A DNA stretch of 6,532 nt from Candidatus Bathyarchaeota archaeon. GTDB taxonomy: Archaea; Thermoproteota; Bathyarchaeia; Bathyarchaeales; Bathyarchaeaceae. A program made the translations under genes and the position numbers. Below the pieces are notes generated by a model. That model saw only the letters and a list, made by a program, of their open reading frames with translations. It had not been told where the DNA came from and ran no database searches. Position 1 is the stretch's first letter; each line of letters opens with the position of its first letter. The stretch lies in NCBI GenBank assembly GCA_020344435.1, contig CP070826.1, forward strand, positions 229,863 through 236,394, written 5' to 3'. This document shows, in pieces, positions 1-5,124 of the stretch.

Positions 1-1739
1 CCCTCGAACCAGAGAATGTACTTCTTGTGGGCGCTGGAATGCTCTGCGGTATTCCCGCCTTGGGCTCAGGAAGATGTGACATCGCCGCCAAGTCTCCCCT
101 AACAGGGGCCATAGGCGATTCAAACATGGGCGGCTTCTTTGCACCTGAACTCAGGTTCTCTGGCTTCGATCATCTGGTCGTCAAAGGAAGGGCGAAGAAA
201 CCGGTTTACGTATGGATTCACGACGGGGAAGTTGAGATCAGAGACGCTTCTCAGCTGTGGGGAAGAGACACATTCGAGACGCAGACGATGATCCGAGAGA
301 TTCACCGAGACGATGAGATTCAGTCGATGGTGATAGGAGTAGCAGGGGAGAATCTAGTTAGGTTCGCGAATGTTAGGAATGGAATGAAGAACTCCGCTGG
401 GAGAACTGGGATGGGATGCGTGATGGGCTCCAAGAAGCTGAAGGCAGTCGCCGCCAGAGGAACGATGAACCTAGAATTCACGCAGCCTGACAAGCTCTTG
501 GAATACAGCAGGCAAATGAACGAGATGATAATGGAAACCAGGTGGGCGCGGGCGCAGTCGAGGTATGGCACGATGATAATCTACAGCAACACGAATACTA
601 CTGGGTTGATACGCTGCAGGAACTTCCAGTACAACCTCATGGAGAAGGGTGACGTACTGGAATGCGAGAACATGGACGAGTACTCCGTTGGAATGGCTGG
701 ATGCTACGCGTGTCCGGTCCAGTGCCGCCACCGATACACTCTCACGAAGGGACCATACGCACCTCTTTACGGCGAAGGACCTGAATACACGTCGCAGGGA
801 GCCTTCGGAACAATGCCTGACTGCGCAAGCCTAGAAGCCGTACTCGTCGCCAATCACCTAGTCAACATGTACGGGCTGGACACACTTGAAACTGGAAACA
901 TGATTGCATGGGCTATGGAGCTCTACGAGAAAGGAATAATCGACAACCAGACAATGGGTGGATTGAAGCTGGAATGGGGAGACAGCGAAGCCATCTTCGA
1001 ACTGATCCACAAGATAGCGAAGCGCGAAGGATTCGGAAGCATACTCGCGGATGGAATGAGACCAGCAATAGAGAAGATTGGAAGAGAATCTGAATACTAC
1101 GCCATCCACGTGAAGGGGATGGGCAACCTCCAATCAGACGAGAGGCCAACACCAAGCTTCGCCCTGGGAATAGCCACATCAACCAGAGGAGCAGATCACC
1201 TCAGAAGCCGCCCCGCAATTGACCTATATAATCTGCCGGAGAATATGCTTGAGGAGATATATGGAGGCCCCGTTTCCAACGATTACACTTCATACGAGGG
1301 GAAGAGCCGAATGGTCAGATGGCAGGAACTCCTCTACGCGGTTGTTGACTCTCTAGGACTCTGCAAGTTTCAAACCGTCTTCTGCGCCGTTCATGCACCG
1401 AAGTTCGAAGAGTGGACAAAACTGATCGAATACTCCACCGGAATGAAGATTCCGAAGAAAGAACTCATGACCGCCGGTGAAAGAATCTACACCCTTGAAA
1501 GACTCTTCAACAATAGAGAAGGCTTCTCAAGAAGCGATGACACACTGCCCGAACGCTACTTCAAAGAACCAACCCCACTTGGACTGCCAATTGCCAAGGG
1601 CAAGAAGATAGATAGAGCGAAGTTCGAAGGAATGCTGGACGAGTACTACAGGCTCCACGGATGGAACAAGATGGGCGAACCACGAAAGAGCACATTGAAG
1701 AAGCTGAACCTGGAAAACGAGCCTTCACAATTGCTATGA
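1..1739 (+). CDS. Aldehyde:ferredoxin oxidoreductase (AOR) family tungsten enzyme, catalytic subunit, 5' partial
   Basis: The frame is open from the left edge (first full codon at 3, reading LEPENVLL), so the GTG at 27 is internal and roughly 50-60 N-terminal residues are missing compared with the usual ~600-620. Family hallmarks are visible. The AOR_N pterin-binding region carries SPLTGAIGDSNMGG near the start. The cluster motif CxxCxxxC has cysteines at codons 702, 711 and 723. The fourth cluster ligand is in D-S-L-G-L-C (Cys codon 1362). There is an E-G-P-E-Y motif (774-788) and G-A-D-H-L-R (His codon 1197), matching the active-site Glu and His regions of characterised AORs. Such enzymes use a tungsten bis-pyranopterin and one [4Fe-4S] cluster to interconvert aldehydes (or, in BamB-like relatives, aromatic acyl substrates) with transfer of low-potential electrons, in the cytoplasm. 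The ferredoxin-like gene 12 nt downstream is the likely partner subunit. Family assignment is firm; the substrate cannot be read from the sequence. Confidence 0.95.
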   Translation, partial: LEPENVLLVGAGMLCGIPALGSGRCDIAAKSPLTGAIGDSNMGGFFAPELRFSGFDHLVVKGRAKKPVYVWIHDGEVEIRDASQLWGRDTFETQTMIREIHRDDEIQSMVIGVAGENLVRFANVRNGMKNSAGRTGMGCVMGSKKLKAVAARGTMNLEFTQPDKLLEYSRQMNEMIMETRWARAQSRYGTMIIYSNTNTTGLIRCRNFQYNLMEKGDVLECENMDEYSVGMAGCYACPVQCRHRYTLTKGPYAPLYGEGPEYTSQGAFGTMPDCASLEAVLVANHLVNMYGLDTLETGNMIAWAMELYEKGIIDNQTMGGLKLEWGDSEAIFELIHKIAKREGFGSILADGMRPAIEKIGRESEYYAIHVKGMGNLQSDERPTPSFALGIATSTRGADHLRSRPAIDLYNLPENMLEEIYGGPVSNDYTSYEGKSRMVRWQELLYAVVDSLGLCKFQTVFCAVHAPKFEEWTKLIEYSTGMKIPKKELMTAGERIYTLERLFNNREGFSRSDDTLPERYFKEPTPLGLPIAKGKKIDRAKFEGMLDEYYRLHGWNKMGEPRKSTLKKLNLENEPSQLL

Positions 1740-1743
1740 GGGA
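1738..1743 (+). promoter_or_regulatory. Shine-Dalgarno site of the ferredoxin subunit gene, overlapping the AOR stop codon
   Basis: GAGGGA starts inside the AOR TGA stop (1737-1739). It lies 8 nt before the TTG at 1752 and 14 nt before the in-frame ATG at 1758, so it favours the TTG start and suggests translational coupling of the two subunits. Confidence 0.5.
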
Positions 1744-1751
1744 TAAGAAAA

Positions 1752-2240
1752 TTGCGGATGATACTCTTGGCTGACCCAGGGAAATGTACAGGCTGCAAGC
1801 TCTGCGAGATCGCTTGCTCAATAAAGAACGAGAAGACACACAGTCCCGCCTCCTCCAGAATCCATGCCGTGAAATGGATGAGATCTGGCATCTACATTCC
1901 AATGGTCTGCCAGCAGTGCGACTCACCCACATGCGAGACAGTCTGCCCCATGGACGCCATCAAACGAGATGAAGAGACCGGAGCCATGGTTATCGACTAC
2001 GACAGATGCATCGGATGCAGAATGTGCGTGGTCTTCTGCCCGTTCGGAGGAGCTGGAATCGACGCAGCGCATGGAAGGGTCATCAAATGTGACCTCTGCA
2101 GGGGCGACCCTGTATGCGTCAAATTCTGCAGTCCCGAAGCATTGCTCTATATTCCAGCAACATCAGTCAACCTCCTGAAGCAGCGCAATGCGGCAGAGAG
2201 ATTCTCAGAACTGATGAAGAAGATGTTAACCCCACCCTGA
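1752..2240 (+). CDS. Four-cluster [4Fe-4S] ferredoxin-like electron-transfer subunit (HycB/DmsB-like)
   Basis: The 162-residue protein has sixteen cysteines in four sets: C12-x2-C15-x2-C18-x3-C22, C53-x2-C56-x4-C61-x3-C65, C86-x2-C89-x2-C92-x3-C96 and C113-x2-C116-x5-C122-x3-C126. This is the HycB/DmsB/NrfC-type fold, expected to hold four [4Fe-4S] clusters as an electron wire. No signal peptide or membrane segment is seen, so it should be cytoplasmic. It follows the AOR gene by 12 nt in the same direction and is most likely the small subunit of that enzyme, as in WOR5 of Pyrococcus or AorAB/BamBC of bacteria (family knowledge); its onward acceptor is unknown. The start is uncertain between TTG 1752 (better spaced from GAGGGA) and ATG 1758, which would remove only two residues. 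The last 35 residues after the fourth motif are a charged tail without cysteines. Confidence 0.93.
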   Translation: MRMILLADPGKCTGCKLCEIACSIKNEKTHSPASSRIHAVKWMRSGIYIPMVCQQCDSPTCETVCPMDAIKRDEETGAMVIDYDRCIGCRMCVVFCPFGGAGIDAAHGRVIKCDLCRGDPVCVKFCSPEALLYIPATSVNLLKQRNAAERFSELMKKMLTPP

Positions 2241-2297
2241 ACCCAAATCAGACATTCCGCGACACAGATTCACACAGAGCCAAAATGTTTACTTGAA

Positions 2298-2315
2298 TTT
2301 CATATAGCTTATACC
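2298..2315 (+). promoter_or_regulatory. Candidate archaeal TATA box for the first CBS gene
   Basis: The A/T-rich stretch TTTCATATAGCTTATACC lies in the 111-nt gap after the ferredoxin gene. An archaeal TATA element centred near 2308-2311 would place the transcript start about 25 nt downstream, near 2335, leaving a leader of only ~15-17 nt before the ATG at 2352. Neither the gap nor the leader has a strong Shine-Dalgarno site (only TAGGCGA at 2337-2343). The gap otherwise holds nothing I recognise. Confidence 0.45.
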
Positions 2316-2351
2316 CGCGGAAATCCACTGGAATTCTAGGCGAATTTACAC

Positions 2352-2816
2352 ATGGATATCAAAGATGTTATGGTCGAAGAAGTAATAGTGGTTAATGCCG
2401 GTACTAGAGTAAAAGACGCCGTAGAGCTCATGAACAGGAACGAAATCGGCTGCTTGATTGTGGAGAGAAAGGGGAGCCCCATAGGAATAATGACTGAAAG
2501 AGACATTCTGAAGAAGATCATTTGTCAATCAAAGGACCCCGAAGAGGTTCAAGTCTCAGAGATCATGTCAAAACCTCTTGTAGTCGGCAAGATTGATATG
2601 GATCTGGAGACGGCTGCGAGGTTGATGCTGAAGCGCAACCTCAAGAAGCTTCCCATCGTGAATGGCAACGAGCTAGTAGGTCTCATAACTCTGACCGACA
2701 TCGTCAGGGTCGACCATGTTGAGCACCTACTGATCAAAGTGATTGAGCAGCTCAGAAAGGACGGATGGGTTCCTCCAAGAAAGATGAAAAAAGTCATAGG
2801 CCCCTATATAGCATAG
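2352..2816 (+). CDS. Stand-alone two-CBS-domain (Bateman) protein, first copy
   Basis: The 154-residue protein is almost entirely a tandem CBS pair, residues ~1-58 and ~66-121. Each repeat opens with a [VI]-x-[ED]-[VI]-M element (D5-V-M, E70-I-M). Each ends in the nucleotide-contacting turn G-I-M-T-E-R-D (T48, D51) or G-L-I-T-L-T-D (T113, D116). CBS pairs bind adenosine nucleotides such as AMP, ATP or SAM and act as energy or ligand sensors (family knowledge); no catalytic or DNA-binding domain is attached. After the second repeat comes a helix and a basic tail, P-P-R-K-M-K-K-V (141-148), also present in the second CBS protein of this window. ATG 2352 is the natural start because the first CBS repeat begins at once. 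It is cytoplasmic, probably a dimer, and likely co-transcribed with the small gene at 2831. The ligand and partner are unknown. Confidence 0.92.
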   Translation: MDIKDVMVEEVIVVNAGTRVKDAVELMNRNEIGCLIVERKGSPIGIMTERDILKKIICQSKDPEEVQVSEIMSKPLVVGKIDMDLETAARLMLKRNLKKLPIVNGNELVGLITLTDIVRVDHVEHLLIKVIEQLRKDGWVPPRKMKKVIGPYIA

Positions 2817-2830
2817 CCTGGGAAACCCCA

Positions 2831-3136
2831 ATGACCAAGAAACTGGACAGACAACTTATCAAGTGCATAGATGGCGCGCTTAGAGAGATCTTTGGAGAAC
2901 TCGGCGCCAAAGCCATCTATAGCTACCTGAGAGATAGGTATTCACTTAGACGGGAAGACATTCCAGAGCGACTGGAAACCTTTGAGAAGGGCCTCAAGGA
3001 CATTCTGAGTTCGGGAGCTTGGGCTGCGGAGAGAATGGCTTTGAAGAATCTATACTCGAATTTCGGGCTTGAGTATCGAAACAAGACCAACCACCGCCTT
3101 GTAGACCACGTGTCGAACCTGAAAAGGCAAGTATAG
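2831..3136 (+). CDS. Small helical protein of unknown function between two CBS genes
   Basis: The 101-residue protein starts at ATG 2831, 14 nt after the first CBS stop, with a weak purine-rich site (TGGGAAA, 2819-2825) upstream. A longer reading from 2765 would overlap the CBS gene by 52 nt and its extra residues look like out-of-frame CBS sequence, so I reject it. Composition predicts an all-helical fold: a helix with L-x-x-x-L-x-E-I spacing (about 6-36, including A-K-A-I-Y-S-Y-L), a charged turn R-R-E-D-I-P-E-R (40-47), then two more helices (49-80) and a basic C-terminus. There are no cysteine pairs, membrane segments or known catalytic motifs. From memory the layout resembles small archaeal output-type domains (NitrOD5-like), but I cannot confirm this. 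Tight linkage to a CBS gene suggests the two proteins act together, perhaps as sensor and partner; this is inference. Confidence 0.82.
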   Translation: MTKKLDRQLIKCIDGALREIFGELGAKAIYSYLRDRYSLRREDIPERLETFEKGLKDILSSGAWAAERMALKNLYSNFGLEYRNKTNHRLVDHVSNLKRQV

Positions 3137-3200
3137 ATATCGCCACCTAGGATTTCTGTCAAGACCGCCTCCAAATTCACGCATACATACTTTGCACTTC

Positions 3201-3223
3201 TCAGTTTCGAACGCAGAAACTGA
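3201..3223 (+). repeat. Perfect 8-bp inverted repeat upstream of the second CBS gene
   Basis: TCAGTTTC (3201-3208) and GAAACTGA (3216-3223) are exact reverse complements with a 7-nt spacer (GAACGCA). The repeat sits just upstream of two TATA-like elements and 65 nt downstream of the preceding stop. It could be an operator for a dimeric regulator, with half-site centres 15 bp apart, or an RNA hairpin ending the upstream transcript. There is no clean T-run straight after it, which favours the operator reading slightly. Confidence 0.5.
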
Positions 3224-3227
3224 CTGA

Positions 3228-3239
3228 AAGTCTTTATTG
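3228..3239 (+). promoter_or_regulatory. Candidate upstream TATA-like element of the second CBS gene
   Basis: AAGTCTTTATTG, preceded by purines. A start site ~25 nt downstream falls at about 3260-3264 and would give a leaderless transcript beginning at the ATG at 3264. It shares AAGTCTTT with the element 21 nt further downstream. Confidence 0.35.
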
Positions 3240-3248
3240 CAAATGTAG

Positions 3249-3260
3249 AAGTCTTTTATA
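3249..3260 (+). promoter_or_regulatory. Candidate TATA box of the second CBS gene
   Basis: AAGTCTTTTATA is the better match to an archaeal TATA box. A start ~25 nt downstream falls near 3281-3285, which is after the ATG at 3264 but 9-13 nt before the in-frame ATG at 3294. It therefore supports 3294 as the start. Confidence 0.45.
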
Positions 3261-3293
3261 CGCATGTCCAACATAGATGCGCAACGATTGCCA

Positions 3294-3812
3294 ATGTCCT
3301 TGGAAATCGAAGATATCATGGTTGACAAGGTCATAACAGTAGAAGCCGACGTAAAGGTAAGAGACGCCGCCAAGCTCATGAACGAGAATGATATTGGTTG
3401 TTTGGTCGTAGTAGAAAAGGGAAGACCTATTGGAATAGTGACTGAACGAGATATGCTTAAGCGAGTCCTAGTCATATATGAAGAGCTTGAGAAGATAACC
3501 GTGCGGGAAATAATGTCGAAGCCCCTCATCATTGGGAGACCCAACATGGAAATCGGAAGCGCGGCCGAAATAATGTTCACGAAGAAAATCAAGAAGCTTC
3601 CGATAGTAGAAGGTGGAAAGCTTCAGGGCTTAGTCACCTTGACAGATCTCCTCCGCCTTCAGCCCCAACTCATCAAGATGTACAAGATCTTTTCAAGCGA
3701 CCTCGCTCCCAAGAGAATGAAGAAAGTCTTCGACTACTACCTGCTGATCCACCCCGAGTCTGAGAAAACCGCTTGGCTAAAGCGGGAATCGGGGATCTCG
3801 AGAAAGCGGTAA
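3294..3812 (+). CDS. Stand-alone two-CBS-domain (Bateman) protein, second copy
   Basis: This is a paralogue of the CBS protein at 2352: I-x-D-[VI]-M-V, D-A-x-x-L-M-N, I-G-C-L-[IV]-V, P-I-G-I-x-T-E-R-D, E-I-M-S-K-P-L and K-K-L-P-I-V are shared in order. Counting from ATG 3294 (172 residues), the CBS repeats span ~3-60 and ~68-122, with nucleotide-contact turns T-E-R-D (50-53) and T-L-T-D (115-118). The basic tail A-P-K-R-M-K-K-V-F is at 138-146, followed by a ~26-residue charged extension that the first copy lacks. An upstream in-frame ATG at 3264 would add ten residues (MSNIDAQRLP). I prefer 3294 because it aligns with the start of the first copy and fits the better TATA box. No Shine-Dalgarno site precedes either ATG. 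It is probably a cytoplasmic adenosine-nucleotide sensor; the ligand and partner are unknown. Confidence 0.9.
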   Translation: MSLEIEDIMVDKVITVEADVKVRDAAKLMNENDIGCLVVVEKGRPIGIVTERDMLKRVLVIYEELEKITVREIMSKPLIIGRPNMEIGSAAEIMFTKKIKKLPIVEGGKLQGLVTLTDLLRLQPQLIKMYKIFSSDLAPKRMKKVFDYYLLIHPESEKTAWLKRESGISRKR

Positions 3813-3880
3813 CAAAGAGCAGCCCTCGCTGAATCTTCTCTCTTGCTCCAAGGCCATAAATTGACAATCCCTACTTCCAC

Positions 3881-3898
3881 TTCATAATCTATTATAGT
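3881..3898 (+). promoter_or_regulatory. Candidate TATA box for the FBP aldolase/phosphatase operon
   Basis: TTCATAATCTATTATAGT in the 137-nt gap after the second CBS gene is the most A/T-rich TATA-like stretch. A start ~25 nt downstream, near 3918, leaves a ~30-nt leader that contains the Shine-Dalgarno site. The pyrimidine-rich run at 3831-3849 (CTGAATCTTCTCTCTTGCT) could help end the upstream transcript, but this is weak. Confidence 0.45.
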
Positions 3899-3937
3899 GA
3901 ATACCTGCTCACCTTGACACAGCAAGTTGAAATCTGA

Positions 3938-3944
3938 GAGGTGA
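3938..3944 (+). promoter_or_regulatory. Strong Shine-Dalgarno site that decides the FBP aldolase/phosphatase start
   Basis: GAGGTGA ends 5 nt before the ATG at 3950. It overlaps the in-frame GTG at 3941, which therefore cannot be the start served by this site. The same spacing of 5 nt recurs at the next gene (AGGTGA to TTG 5125). Confidence 0.75.
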
Positions 3945-3949
3945 ATGAG

Positions 3950-5119
3950 ATGGCCCAGAAAACAACCATTTCAGTAATCAAATGTGATGTGGGCTCCCTT
4001 GCTGGTCACCACACTGTCCCCAATCCCCTGCTGAAGATCGGAGAGAAACGCTTGGCAAGAGCACAGGAAAAGGGACTTATCAATAGCCACTATGTCTTCC
4101 ACGCAGGAGACGACCTTGAACTTCTAATGGTACATGACCAGGGTGAAGACAACTCAGAAATCCACAAACTCGCCTGGGAAACCTTCAAAGAAGCCGCTGA
4201 AAGAGCCTCGAAACTCAAACTATACGGTGCAGGACAAGATATCCTGAAGACTGCCTTCAGCGGAAACATACGTGGAATGGGCCCTGGCGTAGCAGAAATG
4301 GAAATCGAAGAGAGAAAATCTGACCCGCTCATTGTCTTTGCAGCAGACAAGACCGAACCAGGCGCCTTCAACTATCCCATGTTTCGAATATTCGCCGACC
4401 CAACAAACACCGCAGGACTTGTAATCGACCCAAATCTGACAGGAGGCTTCAGATTCGAAGTTCTAGATGTCATTGCAAATCAGAAAGTCGTTCTCAAATG
4501 CCCCGAGGAGATGTATGAACTCATCGCTCTCATCGGAACACCTGGACGCTATGTGGTTTCCCACGTTTGGCGGGCTAGAGACGACGTCATATCCGCTGCA
4601 ACCAGCACAACTCGACTATCACTGATCGCAGGCAAATACGTGGGGAAGGACGATCCCGTCTCTGTAGTGAGAGCTCAGCACGGTTTGCCCGCACTCGGCG
4701 AAGTACTGGCACCATTCATGCACAGCTATTTCGTTGAGGGCTGGATGAGAGGTAGCCACTGGGGGCCACTCATGCCAGTGGGGCTGAAGGACAGTAGATG
4801 CACCGCCTTCGATGGACCTCCAAGGATTGTGGCACTAGGTTTCCAGGTTGCCAATGGTGAAATCGCCGCGGATGATGATGGTAGGCCAATGATAAGCGAC
4901 CTGTTTGATGACCCAGCTTTTGATTTGGCTCGCCGCGAAGCCATGGAGATCGCAAGCACCCTGCGCCGGATGGGCGAGTTCGAACCTGCACGACTGGGCG
5001 CAGAAGCTATGGAATACACCACTCTTCCAAAGGTCTTAGAGAAGCTGAAGGATAGATTCGAGTCCACCGAGATCGAAGTCGAGACACCTGAACTATCCCG
5101 AGTGAAAGCTAATAGGTGA
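3950..5119 (+). CDS. fbp: Bifunctional fructose-1,6-bisphosphate aldolase/phosphatase (FBPase class V)
   Basis: The 389-residue protein condenses glyceraldehyde-3-phosphate and dihydroxyacetone phosphate, then dephosphorylates the product to fructose-6-phosphate; it is the gluconeogenic enzyme of most archaea. The family signature is complete. The N-terminus S-V-I-K-C-D-V-G-S-L-A-G-H-H has metal ligands D13 and H20. Others are G-D-D (D54, D55), G-A-G-Q (Q96), A-D-K (D133, K134), D234-D235, Q243 and F-D-G-P-P (D288). A-G-K-Y-V-G-K-D-D-P carries Y230 and the Schiff-base lysine K233, matching Tyr229/Lys232 of the Sulfolobus enzyme with an offset of one. The C-terminal Y356 probably matches the mobile Tyr348. 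Length is normal. The start ATG 3950 is chosen from the GAGGTGA site and the family N-terminus. It is cytoplasmic and Mg-dependent. It is followed by the glycosyltransferase gene with no gap, so hexose phosphate synthesis and sugar transfer are probably expressed together. Confidence 0.97.
   Translation: MAQKTTISVIKCDVGSLAGHHTVPNPLLKIGEKRLARAQEKGLINSHYVFHAGDDLELLMVHDQGEDNSEIHKLAWETFKEAAERASKLKLYGAGQDILKTAFSGNIRGMGPGVAEMEIEERKSDPLIVFAADKTEPGAFNYPMFRIFADPTNTAGLVIDPNLTGGFRFEVLDVIANQKVVLKCPEEMYELIALIGTPGRYVVSHVWRARDDVISAATSTTRLSLIAGKYVGKDDPVSVVRAQHGLPALGEVLAPFMHSYFVEGWMRGSHWGPLMPVGLKDSRCTAFDGPPRIVALGFQVANGEIAADDDGRPMISDLFDDPAFDLARREAMEIASTLRRMGEFEPARLGAEAMEYTTLPKVLEKLKDRFESTEIEVETPELSRVKANR
5114..5119 (+). 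promoter_or_regulatory. Shine-Dalgarno site of the glycosyltransferase gene overlapping the upstream stop codon
   Basis: AGGTGA contains the TGA stop of the FBP aldolase/phosphatase gene (5117-5119) and ends 5 nt before TTG 5125. This suggests translational coupling and favours TTG 5125 over the GTG at 5116, which lies inside the site. Confidence 0.65.
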
Positions 5120-5124
5120 TACAT

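Noticed and set aside
1561..1932. Minus-strand open frame of 123 codons across the AOR/ferredoxin junction
   Set aside because: It is the antisense of two well-supported genes and its serine/arginine-rich composition is typical of such shadows.
2241..2297. Near direct repeat CACAGATT / CACACAGA in the gap after the ferredoxin gene
   Set aside because: Too short and imperfect to separate from chance.
2765..2830. Longer N-terminus for the small helical protein starting at 2765
   Set aside because: It would overlap the CBS gene by 52 nt and its residues read like out-of-frame CBS tail sequence; ATG 2831 gives a clean helical start.
3137..3263. Possible C/D box or other small RNA in the gap before the second CBS gene (CTGA repeated at 3220-3227)
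   Set aside because: No RUGAUGA C box is present at a suitable distance, so the CTGA copies alone are not evidence.
3050..3592. Minus-strand open frame of 180 codons across the second CBS gene and its upstream gap
   Set aside because: It is antisense to a clear CBS gene, has serine/isoleucine/threonine-rich shadow composition and no recognisable domain.
3769..3785. Hairpin CCGCTT-GGCTA-AAGCGG near the end of the second CBS gene, with a further AAGCGGT copy at 3804-3810
   Set aside because: It lies inside the coding region, is only 6 bp, and is not followed by a T-run; chance or codon use explains it.
3861..3888. Bacterial-looking promoter: TTGACA at 3861, 16-nt spacer, CATAAT at 3883
   Set aside because: The gene content is archaeal and archaea do not use sigma70 promoters; the same region has a TATA-like element that explains it better.
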